DNA of 64,000 bases from JAODBQ01 sp047602055 (lineage in GTDB: Bacteria > Actinomycetota > Acidimicrobiia > Acidimicrobiales > Ilumatobacteraceae): positions 2,170,001 to 2,234,000 of the forward strand of contig JASGIG010000001.1 of NCBI GenBank assembly GCA_047602055.1, in the 5' to 3' direction. The position numbers and the translations under genes are program-made. The notes under the pieces are model-generated. The model was not told the origin of the DNA. It saw nothing but the letters and a program-made list of their open reading frames with translations, and searched no databases. Position 1 is the first letter of the stretch. Each line of letters begins with the position of its first letter. Positions 1-8,872 of this stretch are shown piece by piece.

Positions 1-2
1 GC

Positions 3-491
3 CGCGACTACGAGGCCGCCGAGGCCGCGGTCGCCGACTTCGGGGTGTTCGCGTTCGTCGACTACAGCCCGCTCCTCGGCGTGCTCAACCCGCTCGCGCC
101 ACCGATCCACCTGTCGTGGAGCACCGAGCCGGGCGGCACGGAGGTGCGCGGTTCGGTCACGTATCCGGACGCCTACGAGGGACCGCCCGGCTGCGTCCAC
201 GGTGGGTTCATCGCCGCCGGGTTCGACGAGGTGCTCGGCTTCACCCAGGCTCACGCCAACCGCCCGGGGATGACCGCCAGCCTGAAGATCGACTACCGCT
301 CGCCGACCCCGCTGCACCGCGAGCTGCACTTCCATGGCCGCATCGAGCGCGTCGAGGGGCGCAAGACGTTCACCACCGCCGAGCTGGTGGTGGCCGAGGA
401 CGGCCGGCTGTGCGCCCAGGCGGAGGGGTTGTTCATCGCCATCCCGCAAGAGGTGTTCGATCGGATGAAGGACGCGCGGGCGGCGGGCTGA
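3..491 (+). CDS. PaaI-type hotdog thioesterase (5' end outside window)
   Basis: The frame is open from the window edge, so the true start is probably upstream; the first start codon inside the window is a GTG at 45. The readable 148 residues form one hotdog domain of the PaaI/acyl-CoA thioesterase superfamily. The family's HGG motif appears as CVHGGF, followed by a helix with the acidic residue typical of the active site (FDEVLG), then the long strands of the fold. Such enzymes hydrolyse acyl-CoA or aryl-CoA thioesters in the cytoplasm; the substrate cannot be told from sequence. Its last 59 bases overlap the tail of the helicase gene on the other strand. Confidence 0.8.
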   Translation, partial: RDYEAAEAAVADFGVFAFVDYSPLLGVLNPLAPPIHLSWSTEPGGTEVRGSVTYPDAYEGPPGCVHGGFIAAGFDEVLGFTQAHANRPGMTASLKIDYRSPTPLHRELHFHGRIERVEGRKTFTTAELVVAEDGRLCAQAEGLFIAIPQEVFDRMKDARAAG

Positions 492-2337
492 CATCGCCCG
501 TTGCGGGCAGCGGCCGCAGGCGCGCCGCCGCCGTGATGCTCATGCCCAACCGCTCCGCCAGCGCGGCGACGTCCGTCGGTGGGTCGTCGTGCAGCGAGCG
601 CAGCACCCGTTCGTTGCACACCGCGACCTCCGGCACGCCGGCGACGCGGGCGACGCGACGACGCCACTCACGCAGACCGGCGAGGGGATCTTCAACAGCA
701 CGCCGCACCCCTAGCGTCGGCGGTGGCGCGGTGGGCGCGTCGACCGAACCGGCGTCGCGCACGGCGTCGAGCCACGGACTCGGTGACGCCGGCCGACCGT
801 TGCGCTGCTCGGCGTGGGTGATGGTGAGCTGGCGGCGGGCGCGGGTGAGCGCGACGTACAACAGGCGCGATTCCTCGGCGCGCTGGGCGGCGTTGGTGGC
901 CGAGCCGTGGGGCACCAGCCCGTCCTCCACGCCGGTGACGACGACCGTCTCCCACTCACGGCCCTTGGCGGCGTGGAACGTGAGCATGGCGACGGCGTCG
1001 GCGGGGGGAGCGACGAGGTCGTCGAACGGCCGGCGTGACTCGACCCACGCCCGGAAGCCGCCGGGCTCACTGGCGACGAGGTAGCGGTCGGCCTCCTCGG
1101 CGACGCGTCGGCGGACGTCGTCGGGATCGGCGAGCGCGGTGTCGGCCCACGCGGTCAGCTGGTCACGGTTGCCGGCGCGATACGCGTCGGCGAGGGCGAC
1201 GTCGAGCGGCGAGCGGCCGGCGGCGCGAACCGTCGGCACGCCGGCGGACTCCAGCCGTCGCTCGATCGCGGCGAGCTGGTCGTTCGTGCGGGCCAGCACG
1301 CCGACGTCGCCCGGGTGATGGCGGCCGAGCGCGTCGAGCACCAGCCGGGTGACCGCATCGGCCTCGTCGTGCTCGCTGGCAAAGCCACGGATCTCGACGG
1401 CCGGGCCGTCGGGGCGGTCGCTGGTGGTGTCGTCGCCGTGCCCGCCGCCGGCGAGCGCGGCAGCCCCGGCGCGCACGACCTGCGGGCTGCAGCGGTGGTT
1501 GGTGGTCAGGGCGACGACCGTGACCCCGGGATAGTAGCGCTCGACCTCGGTGAGCGCCGTGCTCTCCGCGCCGTTCCAGCCGTAGATCGCCTGGCGCGGA
1601 TCGCCGACGAGGCACAGGTCGGCGCGCCCACCGCGCCACGACTCCAGCAGCTCGTGCTGCAGCGGGTTGAGATCCTGCGCCTCGTCCACGTAGAGGTGGC
1701 GGAACCGCCAGCGCACGACCTCGGCGAACACCGCGTCGCCGCGGACGGCCTGCAGGGCGCGCTCCAGCAGGTCGTCGAAGTCGACGACGCCGCGCCGGCG
1801 CTTGAGGCGTTCGTAGGCGCGGGCCAGGTCGGCGAAGCGACTGGGCGGGACGGCGCTGCGCCGCGCCCGGCGGGACAGCTCCTCGTACCGTTCGGGCGGG
1901 ACCAGCCGGGCGCGGGCCCAGTCGATGTCGGAGATCGCGGCCGACGGCGACGCGTCGAGACGCAGCTCGGTGAGGCACTCGCGCACCAGCCGCAACCGGT
2001 CGACGGCGACGCGCGGTGGTGTCTCGTGACGGGCCAGCGCCCGGTCGCGCAGCAGCCGCAAGGCGACGCTGTGGAACGTGCCCGACTCGATCGGCTGGCG
2101 CAGGTCCAGCGCGGTGAGCCGGCGGCGCAGCTCGCCGGCGGCATCGCGGGTGAACGTCAGCGCCAGCGTGTGGCCGGCCGTGGCCGTGCCGGTGGCGATG
2201 CGGTGGGCGATGCGCCGGGTGAGCACCGTCGTCTTGCCCGAACCCGCGGCGGCGATGATCGCCAGCGGGGCCGCGGTGGACGTGACCGCCTCGCGCTGGC
2301 GGGCATCCAACCCGTGCAGCAGGGCGTCGGCATCCAC
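433..2337 (-). CDS. UvrD/Rep-type superfamily 1 DNA helicase with HRDC domain
   Basis: A 634-residue ATP-dependent 3'-5' DNA helicase. Walker A is AAGSGKT at about 30-36, motif II VDEAQD at about 217-222, motif III GDPRQAIYGWNGAE at about 245-258, and motif VI LLYVALTRAR lies near 490. The final 70 residues look like an HRDC nucleic-acid binding domain. The open frame runs further upstream, but that part would overlap the PH-domain gene on the plus strand and has no helicase similarity, so the GTG at 2337 just before the Q-motif region (DARQREAV) was chosen. The family works in DNA repair and replication restart. The protein is shorter than UvrD1/PcrA (about 750 residues), resembling the compact actinobacterial UvrD2-like class. 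Confidence 0.88.
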   Translation of the reverse strand: MDADALLHGLDARQREAVTSTAAPLAIIAAAGSGKTTVLTRRIAHRIATGTATAGHTLALTFTRDAAGELRRRLTALDLRQPIESGTFHSVALRLLRDRALARHETPPRVAVDRLRLVRECLTELRLDASPSAAISDIDWARARLVPPERYEELSRRARRSAVPPSRFADLARAYERLKRRRGVVDFDDLLERALQAVRGDAVFAEVVRWRFRHLYVDEAQDLNPLQHELLESWRGGRADLCLVGDPRQAIYGWNGAESTALTEVERYYPGVTVVALTTNHRCSPQVVRAGAAALAGGGHGDDTTSDRPDGPAVEIRGFASEHDEADAVTRLVLDALGRHHPGDVGVLARTNDQLAAIERRLESAGVPTVRAAGRSPLDVALADAYRAGNRDQLTAWADTALADPDDVRRRVAEEADRYLVASEPGGFRAWVESRRPFDDLVAPPADAVAMLTFHAAKGREWETVVVTGVEDGLVPHGSATNAAQRAEESRLLYVALTRARRQLTITHAEQRNGRPASPSPWLDAVRDAGSVDAPTAPPPTLGVRRAVEDPLAGLREWRRRVARVAGVPEVAVCNERVLRSLHDDPPTDVAALAERLGMSITAAARLRPLPATGDVSPPPARPSSDRTPLAGWR

Positions 2338-2410
2338 CCGTCCCACTGTACGGAGGGGATGTGACACCGATGGCCCGGGGTCGAACTGCACCGTCACTAC
2401 GATCCGGGGG

Positions 2411-3061
2411 ATGCCGTACCCGCGGAAGAACCTCAACGAGGGCGAGACCATCGCCCTCGACATGCACCCGCACTGGTGGTACTTCTGGGAGCCGGCACTG
2501 ACGCTGATCGCCATCCTGATCGTCGGCATCATCCTGCTGGTCGTCGACACACCCCACTGGTTCAGCACTGGCGCGAAGTGGTTGGTCATCATCGCCATCG
2601 TCCTGTCGGCGTGCTGGTTGGTCAGCCGCTACATGAAGTGGATCAGCACGAACTTCGTGATCACGTCGAACCGGATCATCTTCCGCCAGGGCATCGTCTC
2701 CAAGTCCGGCGTCGAGATCCCGCTCGACCGGGTGAACAACGTCAACTTCCACCAGACGATCCTCGAGCGGGTGCTCGGCGCCGGCGACCTGCTGATCGAG
2801 TCCGGCGGCGAGGACGGCCAGAGCCGGTTCACCGACATCCGCCACCCCGACCGCGTCCAGAACCTCATCCACGCCGAGATGGAGGGCCACGCGAAGCGCC
2901 GTGGCTCCTACAGCACGGGCGGCTACGTCTCGTCGAACATGCCGCCGCCGGCCCCCGTCGACGTCGCCGGGCAGCTCGAACGCCTGGAGGGGATGCTGCA
3001 GCGCGGCACGCTGACGTCCGAGGAGTTCCAGGCCCAGAAGCGCAAGCTCCTCGGCTCGTGA
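2411..3061 (+). CDS. Membrane protein with bacterial PH domain and SHOCT tail
   Basis: A 216-residue protein. Two closely spaced transmembrane segments (about residues 25-45 and 55-75) come first. A bPH2/YdbS-like domain follows, marked by the pattern FVITSNRIIFRQGIVSK and the IPLDRVNNV stretch. A C-terminal SHOCT-type segment (LERLEGMLQRGTLTSEEFQ) closes it. These domains are thought to mediate oligomerisation at the membrane; no reaction is known. The start is the ATG at 2411 after a G-rich stretch; the gene is divergent from the helicase with about 70 bp between the starts. Confidence 0.8.
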   Translation: MPYPRKNLNEGETIALDMHPHWWYFWEPALTLIAILIVGIILLVVDTPHWFSTGAKWLVIIAIVLSACWLVSRYMKWISTNFVITSNRIIFRQGIVSKSGVEIPLDRVNNVNFHQTILERVLGAGDLLIESGGEDGQSRFTDIRHPDRVQNLIHAEMEGHAKRRGSYSTGGYVSSNMPPPAPVDVAGQLERLEGMLQRGTLTSEEFQAQKRKLLGS

Positions 3062-3074
3062 CGACGGCGGCCCG

Positions 3075-3749
3075 GTGAGGGTCGTCAGCCTCGTCCCGTC
3101 GATCACCGAGACGCTCCTCGCCTGGGGCGTCGACGTCGTCGCCTGTACCCGCTTCTGCGAGCAGCCGCAGCTGCGCCACGTCGGCGGCACGAAGGATCCC
3201 GACGTCGACGCGATCGTCGCCCTCGCCCCGGACCTCGTCGTCGTGGACCGCGAGGAGAATCGGCGGCCCGACGCCGATGCGCTCGCCGCGCGGGGCGTGG
3301 CGCTGCACGTCACCCACGTCACCGCGCTCGCCGACGTCACGCCCGAGCTGATCGCACTGGCCGTCGCTGTCGGCGTCGCACCGCCACGGGTCGAGCTGCC
3401 GCCGGCACGGCCGCGCTGGGCGATCGCCGCCACGCTGATCTGGCGCCGCCCGTGGATGGCCCTCGGGGCCGAGACGTACGGGTCGACGCTGCTCGACCAC
3501 CTCGGCGTCGCCAACGTCGTCGCCGGCGGGGAGCGCTACCCGACCGTCGAGCTCGCCGACCTCGCCGGCGCCGACCTGATCCTGCTGCCGACCGAGCCGT
3601 ACCCGTTCAAGGAGCGCCACGTCGCCGAGATCACCGGCGCGCTCCCGGCCGCCGACGTGCGCATCGTCGACGGCGCCGACCTGCTGTGGTGGGGCGTGCG
3701 CACGCCCGTCGCACTTGAACGCCTGCGCCAGACCGTCGGCCGACGCTAG
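3075..3749 (+). CDS. Helical-backbone metal receptor (BtuF/FecB-like), cytoplasmic form
   Basis: A 224-residue protein starting at a GTG 13 bp after the PH-domain gene, so probably co-transcribed with it. The opening VVSLVPSITETLLAWG and the later PDLVVV strand are typical of the periplasmic-binding-protein fold used by vitamin B12 and siderophore receptors. There is no signal peptide or lipobox and no permease gene nearby, so it is not a normal ABC transporter component. Stand-alone cytoplasmic members are common in Actinobacteria and have unknown ligands. A family A repeat follows the stop codon at once. Confidence 0.72.
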   Translation: MRVVSLVPSITETLLAWGVDVVACTRFCEQPQLRHVGGTKDPDVDAIVALAPDLVVVDREENRRPDADALAARGVALHVTHVTALADVTPELIALAVAVGVAPPRVELPPARPRWAIAATLIWRRPWMALGAETYGSTLLDHLGVANVVAGGERYPTVELADLAGADLILLPTEPYPFKERHVAEITGALPAADVRIVDGADLLWWGVRTPVALERLRQTVGRR

Positions 3750-3832
3750 GAGCGGGGAGCGCCGAAGCGCAGCGGCGGCGGCAAGCACGGCAGGCGCACG
3801 AGCCGCTTCGCGACGATCGGAGCACGAGCGCT
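3750..3832 (-). repeat. Dispersed intergenic repeat, family A, copy 1
   Basis: This copy reads on the minus strand and fills the space between two convergent genes. It contains the family core GCCTGCCGTGCT and the tail GCTGCGCTTCGGCGCTC. The head hairpin is CGC-GAA-GCG in this copy. Other copies lie at 35373-35460, 38080-38161, 39445-39527 and 50225-50304. Confidence 0.75.
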
Positions 3833-4732
3833 TCAGAGCAACTTGAGGGCGGTGCTGAACCGTTCCAGGGAGTCGAGGTCGAACGGGGCGCGCAGGGCGA
3901 TGTTGACCTGGTCGGCGCCGGCGTCGATGTACTGGCCGATGCGGTCGACGATCTCCTCGTCGCTGCCCTTGAGCACGCCGGGCGCGACGCGCGGGGCCAG
4001 CGCCCCGAACTGCTGCTCGAGGCTCTCCTGGGTGAACGCCAGCCCGGCGTTGATCGCGCAGCGGATCTCGCCGGGGTCGCGGCCGACGTCGGCGCAGTGG
4101 CGGTGCAGCACCTCGCGCTTGGCGGCGAACGCCTCCGGGGCGATGAACGGGACGTTCCAGGCGTCGGCGTACTTGGCGGCGATGCGCAGCGTGCGCTTCT
4201 CGCCGCCCCCGCCGATCCAGATCGGCAGCTTGGCCTGCACCGGGCGCGGCTCGTTGCGTGCCGCGGTCAGCTTGAACCACTCGCCGTCGAAGTCGGTGAC
4301 CTCGTCGTGGAGCAGCCCGCGCAGGCACTGGATGCCCTCCTCCAACTGGTCCATGCGCACCTTGGTCGACGGGAAGTCGATGCCGTAGGCGTCGTACTCG
4401 ACCAGTGCCCAGCCGGCACCGATGCCCATCTCCGCTCGGCCGCCCGACAGCTGGTCGATGGCGGTGATCGCCTTGGCCAGCACGGCCGGATGGCGGTAGC
4501 CGATCGAGTAGACGAGCGAGCCGCAGCGGACCTTGGTCGTCGTGCACGCCAGCGCGGCGTGCATCGCCACGGCTTCCAGGCAGGCGGCGTCGTCGGGCTT
4601 GCCGGTCGCCCCGTAGAAGTGGTCCCACACGCTGATCCAGCCGAAGCCGAGGTCCTCGATCCGCCGCCACACGCTGCGCAGCTCGTCGGCCGTCGTGTGC
4701 TGCAACCCGACGTGCACTCCGAACGTGGTCAT
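3833..4732 (-). CDS. LLM-class F420-dependent oxidoreductase
   Basis: A 299-residue single-domain protein of the luciferase-like monooxygenase family in its F420-binding form. Visible signatures are WDHFYG near residue 36, GRAEMGIGAGW near 105, and PIWIGGGGEKRTL near 180, which is the cofactor-binding turn of the F420 subgroup. These enzymes move hydride between F420H2 and small organic substrates; the substrate is not predictable. The start is fixed by the AGGGAGGGATCGACG leader just before the ATG at 4732. The gene is divergent from the hydrolase at 4776 with a short shared promoter region. Confidence 0.87.
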   Translation of the reverse strand: MTTFGVHVGLQHTTADELRSVWRRIEDLGFGWISVWDHFYGATGKPDDAACLEAVAMHAALACTTTKVRCGSLVYSIGYRHPAVLAKAITAIDQLSGGRAEMGIGAGWALVEYDAYGIDFPSTKVRMDQLEEGIQCLRGLLHDEVTDFDGEWFKLTAARNEPRPVQAKLPIWIGGGGEKRTLRIAAKYADAWNVPFIAPEAFAAKREVLHRHCADVGRDPGEIRCAINAGLAFTQESLEQQFGALAPRVAPGVLKGSDEEIVDRIGQYIDAGADQVNIALRAPFDLDSLERFSTALKLL

Positions 4733-4775
4733 CGTCGATCCCTCCCTGGTCAGCTGCGGAACGTACTGTGCGGCC

Positions 4776-5654
4776 ATGGCGACCGCACAGGCCAACGACG
4801 TCACGATCGAGTACGACACGTTCGGTTCGCCCGACGATCCGGCGCTGCTGCTGGTGATGGGCTTCACCGCGCAGATGACGGCGTGGCGCGACGACTTCTG
4901 CACGATGCTCGCCGATCGCGGCCGGTACGTGATCCGCCACGACAACCGCGACTGCGGTCTGTCGGCGAAGTTCGACGGCGTGCAGGTCGACATGATGGCG
5001 GCGATGCAGGCCGCACAGGCCAAGCAGCCGTTCGCCGACGCGCCGTACACGCTCAGCGACATGGCGGCCGACGGCATCGGCCTGCTCGACCACCTCGGCA
5101 TCGACCGGGCCCACGTGCTCGGGGCGTCGATGGGCGGGATGATCGTGCAGACGATGGCGATCGAGCACCCGCGGCGGTTGCGCAGCATGACGTCGGTGAT
5201 GAGCACGATCGGTGACCTCGACTATGGCAAGCCCGACCCGGGGGCGATGCAGGTGCTGCTGACCCCGCCGCCGGCCGATCGCGAGGGCGTGATCGAGGCG
5301 GCAACGCGGGCGGCGGTGTTCTCCTCGAAGCGCTACTACGACCCGGAGCTGTCCAAGGCCTACGCGGCGACGGCCTACGACCGCTCGTTCTATCCCGAGG
5401 GCGCGCCACGCCAGCTGGCGGCGATCTACGCCAGTGGCGACCGCACCGCGCAGCTGCGCGACGTGAGCGTGCCAACGCTGGTGATCCACGGCCGCGACGA
5501 CACGCTGATCAACCCGAGCGGCGGCATCCGCACCGCCGAGCTGATCCCGACCGCCAGCCTGCTGCTGCTCGCCGACATGGGCCACGACCTGCCGCAGCCG
5601 TTGTGGCCGGTGATCGTCGACGCGGTGATCAGCCACACGACGTACGCCGGCTGA
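4776..5654 (+). CDS. Alpha/beta-hydrolase fold enzyme
   Basis: A 292-residue alpha/beta hydrolase. The nucleophile elbow is GASMGGM (Ser near residue 115), the acid is probably in HGRDDTLI, and the His is in the MGHDLP segment, giving a complete catalytic triad. The HDNRDCGLS stretch after the oxyanion region is common in the epoxide-hydrolase and aclacinomycin-methylesterase-like subgroups. It probably hydrolyses an ester in the cytoplasm. The ATG at 4776 is preferred over the longer frame, which would run into the divergent gene. The racemase gene follows 49 bp downstream. Confidence 0.83.
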   Translation: MATAQANDVTIEYDTFGSPDDPALLLVMGFTAQMTAWRDDFCTMLADRGRYVIRHDNRDCGLSAKFDGVQVDMMAAMQAAQAKQPFADAPYTLSDMAADGIGLLDHLGIDRAHVLGASMGGMIVQTMAIEHPRRLRSMTSVMSTIGDLDYGKPDPGAMQVLLTPPPADREGVIEAATRAAVFSSKRYYDPELSKAYAATAYDRSFYPEGAPRQLAAIYASGDRTAQLRDVSVPTLVIHGRDDTLINPSGGIRTAELIPTASLLLLADMGHDLPQPLWPVIVDAVISHTTYAG

Positions 5655-5703
5655 GCGGCCCGGCTGGCCGCGCGGCGGTCGCGTTCTGCTAATCCTGAAC
5701 GCC

Positions 5704-6864
5704 ATGTCTGGACCGCTCACTGGTTACCGCATCATCGAGATCGCCGGCATCGGCCCCGGCCCGTTCGCGGCGATGCTCCTCGCCGACATGGGCGCCGAGG
5801 TCGTTCGCGTCGAGCGCGCCCAGAACGTCCGTGGTCCGGCGCCGGACACGCCGTACCCGGACGTGTCGCTGCGCGGCCGGCGCAACATCGCCCTCGACCT
5901 CAAGCACCCCGACGGCGCGGCGACGCTGCTCGACCTCGTGGAGCGGGCCGACGCGATCATCGAGGGCTTCCGTCCCGGCGTGATGGAGCGCCTCGGCATC
6001 GGCCCTGACGAGTGCCTGGCGCGCAACCCCAAGCTCGTCTTCGGGCGGATGACCGGCTGGGGCCAGGACGGCCCGTACGCTCCGTGGGCGGGCCACGACA
6101 TCAACTACATCTCGCTGGCGGGCGCGCTGGCGCACTACGGCCGCGCCGGGGAGGCGCCGGTGCCGCCGCTGAACATGGTCGGCGACTTCGGCGGCGGCGG
6201 GATGTTCCTGGCCTTCGGCGTGGTCTGCGCGATCCTCGAAGCGCAGAAGAGCGGCAAGGGCCAGGTGGTCGACACGGCGATGGTCGACGGCACCGCGATC
6301 TTGATGTCGATGTTCTGGTCGATGAAGTCGAACGGCGTCTTCGACGAGGACAACCGCGGCACGAACCTGCTCGACACCGGCGCCCACTTCTACGACGCGT
6401 ACAAGTGCGCCGACGGCAAGTACATCTCGATCGGCTCGATCGAGCCGCAGTTCTACGCCGAGCTGCTGCGCCTCACCGGGCTCGCCGACGACCCGGACTT
6501 CGCCAAGCAGATGGACAAGGGCGGCTGGCCGAAGCTCAAGGAGCGCATCGCCGAGGTGTTCGAGTCGAAGACTCGTGACGAGTGGTGCGCGCTGATGGAG
6601 CACACCGACGTCTGCTTCGCCCCGGTGCTGACGATGAGCGAGGCCGCCGAGCATCCGCACAACGTGGCCCGCAACCTGGTGATCGAGGTCGGCGGCGTGC
6701 CGCAGCCGGCGCCGGCGCCGCGGTTCTCGCGCACGGTCCCCCAGGTCAAGAGCGCCCCGGCGCACCCCGGCCAGCACTCGCGGGAGATCCTCGCCGACTG
6801 GGGCATCCCGGCGTCGCGCGTCGACGAGGTGCTCGCCAGCGGAGGCGTCAAGGCCGCCGGCTGA
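5704..6864 (+). CDS. Alpha-methylacyl-CoA racemase (CoA-transferase family III fold)
   Basis: A 386-residue member of the CaiB/BaiF fold. The GHDINY motif (about residues 129-134), the MVGDFGGGGM segment and the IGSIEPQFY segment correspond to the His, Asp and Glu that characterise alpha-methylacyl-CoA racemases rather than formyl-CoA transferases. The enzyme epimerises the 2-methyl centre of branched acyl-CoA esters so that beta-oxidation of methyl-branched acids or sterol side chains can proceed. Acyl-CoA dehydrogenase and enoyl-CoA hydratase genes elsewhere in the window fit this role. Confidence 0.88.
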   Translation: MSGPLTGYRIIEIAGIGPGPFAAMLLADMGAEVVRVERAQNVRGPAPDTPYPDVSLRGRRNIALDLKHPDGAATLLDLVERADAIIEGFRPGVMERLGIGPDECLARNPKLVFGRMTGWGQDGPYAPWAGHDINYISLAGALAHYGRAGEAPVPPLNMVGDFGGGGMFLAFGVVCAILEAQKSGKGQVVDTAMVDGTAILMSMFWSMKSNGVFDEDNRGTNLLDTGAHFYDAYKCADGKYISIGSIEPQFYAELLRLTGLADDPDFAKQMDKGGWPKLKERIAEVFESKTRDEWCALMEHTDVCFAPVLTMSEAAEHPHNVARNLVIEVGGVPQPAPAPRFSRTVPQVKSAPAHPGQHSREILADWGIPASRVDEVLASGGVKAAG

Positions 6865-6885
6865 TGGGCGCTGCCCAGCAGCCGG

Positions 6886-6918
6886 GACGCCCGAGCGACC
6901 GCCAGGGAGCCGGGCGTC
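6886..6918. terminator. Probable hairpin terminator after the racemase gene
   Basis: Arms GACGCCCG and CGGGCGTC pair perfectly over 8 bp around a 17-base loop, 21 bp after the racemase stop. There is no T tract, which is usual for high-GC actinobacterial terminators. The loop also contains a 17-base word (6895-6911) whose exact inverse recurs at 7779-7795, on the other side of the PIG-L gene. Confidence 0.45.
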
Positions 6919-6971
6919 GATGGGGTTCGGGTGCGCAGCCCCGCACGAATAGCTGATTCACTTCGGACCGT

Positions 6972-7748
6972 ATGGGAGTCCTCGTCGCGCTGCACGCCCA
7001 TCCCGACGACGAAGCGCTGACCACCGGCGGCACGCTGGCGCGCGCCAGCGCCGAGGGGCATCGTGTCGTGCTCGTCGTCGCGACCAACGGCGAGCACGGC
7101 GAGGCGCCCGACGATCTCGCTCCCGGCGAGACGCTGATCGACCGGCGGCGCGCCGAGACCGAGTGCTCGTCGGCGGCGCTCGGCGTGCACCGCATCGTCT
7201 GGCTCGGCTACCGAGACAGCGGGATGACCGGCTGGGAGCAGAACGCCGACCCGGCGTCGTTCCACCAGGCGCCGCTGGAGGACGCCGCGGCGCGGGTTGC
7301 GGCGATCCTGCGCGACGAGGCCGCGGACGTCGTCGTCTCCTACGACTGGCACGGCAACTACGGCCACCCCGACCACGTCAAGGCGCACCGGGTGGCGCAT
7401 CGTGCCGCGGTGCTCGCCGGGACGGCGCGGGTGCTCGACGCGACGATGAACCGCGACGAGATGATCCGCTGGTTCGAGGCCGAGGGACGGACGCCGGACT
7501 GGGACCCGCGCCAGCCGATGGACGACGGCAATCCGCTCGGCTCGTCCGAGGACGAGATCTCGCTGCGCGTCGACGTCAGCGGGTACGTCGCCCAGAAGCG
7601 GGCGTCGATCCTGTCGCACGCCAGTCAGGTCAGCGATACCGCCCAGTTCCGTGAGATGACCGAGGAGGCGTTCGCCGTGGCCTTCGCCACCGAGTGGTTC
7701 ATCGAGCCAGGCGCCGCCCGCGGCATTCGAGAGGGCTGGCTGTTTTGA
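6972..7748 (+). CDS. PIG-L/LmbE family zinc deacetylase (mycothiol-type)
   Basis: A 258-residue zinc-dependent N-deacetylase. AHPDDE at 9-14 and HPDH at 132-135 supply the metal ligands. The WLGYRDSGM segment near 77-85 is shared with the actinobacterial MshB/Mca group, which removes acetyl groups from mycothiol precursors or cleaves mycothiol conjugates. The gene stands alone between hairpins, so MshB and Mca cannot be told apart, and a wider GlcNAc-deacetylase role is possible. Confidence 0.85.
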   Translation: MGVLVALHAHPDDEALTTGGTLARASAEGHRVVLVVATNGEHGEAPDDLAPGETLIDRRRAETECSSAALGVHRIVWLGYRDSGMTGWEQNADPASFHQAPLEDAAARVAAILRDEAADVVVSYDWHGNYGHPDHVKAHRVAHRAAVLAGTARVLDATMNRDEMIRWFEAEGRTPDWDPRQPMDDGNPLGSSEDEISLRVDVSGYVAQKRASILSHASQVSDTAQFREMTEEAFAVAFATEWFIEPGAARGIREGWLF

Positions 7749-7942
7749 ATGGTCGGTCTGCGGCCGACCGGTCCGGCGGGCTCCCTGGCGGTCGCGCCGC
7801 CGGGATCACCTGGTGACAGCCTCACCTGGGCGGAAGCGGCCCGCTCGCTGCGCTCGCTCTGTGCTCCGAGTTGCACGTGCTCGTCCGAGTCCCACGTGTT
7901 GGCGCGAGTCGCTGATGTCCCCCCGTCGTACATGTGGGACTC
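7749..7942 (+). repeat. Dispersed intergenic element, family C, copy 1, with terminal hairpin
   Basis: It begins one base after the stop of the deacetylase. The head ATGGTCGGTCTGCGGCCGAC is itself a hairpin, followed by CTCCCTGGCGGTCGCG and then GGCCCGCTCGCTGCGCTCGC. The tail is a hairpin with arms at 7887-7899 (GAGTCCCACGTGT) and 7930-7942, one mismatch, 30-base loop. The same head and middle recur at 50813-50916, followed by a hairpin of unrelated sequence. No coding signal was seen up to 8018. Confidence 0.65.
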
Positions 7943-8018
7943 GCATGGACACCTCCGACTCGGACCAGCGGCTGGGACTCGGTGAACGTCTGGCGGGGGA
8001 GGGGTTCGCGAGACTCGG

Positions 8019-8813
8019 GTGATGCCGCCGCGCCGTTTGTTCGCCTGCTCGGTCGTGGCGCTCGGCGTGCTCGCGGCGTGTGGCGACGGGTCGTCGTCGA
8101 CCACGACGACCTCGACGACGTCGACCGTCACGATCCCGACCACGGTGGCGCCGACGACCAGCAGCGGCAACCGGCCGACGATGGTCACCTCGGCCCCGGT
8201 GCCGATCGCCAACGGGGGTCCGACGGCGTCGGGGGCGACCACCACGGCGGGCGCGAGCACGACCGTCGCCCGGAGGACGACGACACCGCCGCCTGCCGCG
8301 GACGGCACGACGACGACCGCGGCCTCCGGCCCGTTGGTCATGCGCCCGAGCGGGCTGGGGACGGTGATGTTCGGCACTGCGCCCGACACGGTGATCGCCG
8401 CGGTCACCGACGCACTCGGCGCGGCGACGCGCGACTCGGGTTGGACCGACCCGCTGTCGCTGGGCTCGTGCCCGGGCACGAAGGTCCGCACGGTGCAGTG
8501 GGGCGACCTGTCGCTGTACTTTGGTGACGAGAGCACCGTCGTCACCGGCCGCGACCACTTCTTCGCCTACAGCTACGGGCCGCCGGCGGCTGCCACGGCA
8601 TCGCCGGCCGGCTTGACGATCGACGGCGGCGGCACGCTCGGCACGACCGTCGCCGCGCTGCGCTCCGCCCATCCGAGCGTGCAGCTGTACCCGGCGGACC
8701 CGACCGCGCCGGCCAGCTTCGCGATCAGCGACGGGCTCACCGGTCAGCTCAGCGGCGTGGCCGAGACCGACGTCGTCACGAGGATCCAGGGCGGCATCGG
8801 CTGCGGCGAGTGA
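8019..8813 (+). CDS. Putative secreted lipoprotein, function unknown
   Basis: A 264-residue protein with a lipoprotein signal peptide ending in LAAC near residue 21, so it should be anchored to the outer face of the cytoplasmic membrane. About 90 residues of Thr/Ser/Pro-rich linker follow. The globular C-terminal part (from about 110) has the opening GLGTVMFGTAP and a Cys pair that could form a disulfide (SCPG and GIGCG). No family was recognised. Either the GTG at 8019 or the ATG at 8022 could be the start. Confidence 0.72.
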   Translation: MMPPRRLFACSVVALGVLAACGDGSSSTTTTSTTSTVTIPTTVAPTTSSGNRPTMVTSAPVPIANGGPTASGATTTAGASTTVARRTTTPPPAADGTTTTAASGPLVMRPSGLGTVMFGTAPDTVIAAVTDALGAATRDSGWTDPLSLGSCPGTKVRTVQWGDLSLYFGDESTVVTGRDHFFAYSYGPPAAATASPAGLTIDGGGTLGTTVAALRSAHPSVQLYPADPTAPASFAISDGLTGQLSGVAETDVVTRIQGGIGCGE

Positions 8814-8872
8814 CCGCGCCTGCCACCGGCGCAGTAGCGTGAACGCGTCATCTCGTCGACTGGGAGGTCGCG

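Noticed and set aside
2865..5720. 951-residue open frame on the minus strand across several genes
   Set aside because: It crosses the oxidoreductase, hydrolase and metal-receptor genes in another frame, and has no recognisable domain; it is caused by the scarcity of stops in GC-rich DNA.
6895..7795. 17-bp inverted repeats around the PIG-L gene as transposon ends
   Set aside because: The right copy belongs to the family C head and the left to a hairpin loop; there is no transposase or target duplication.
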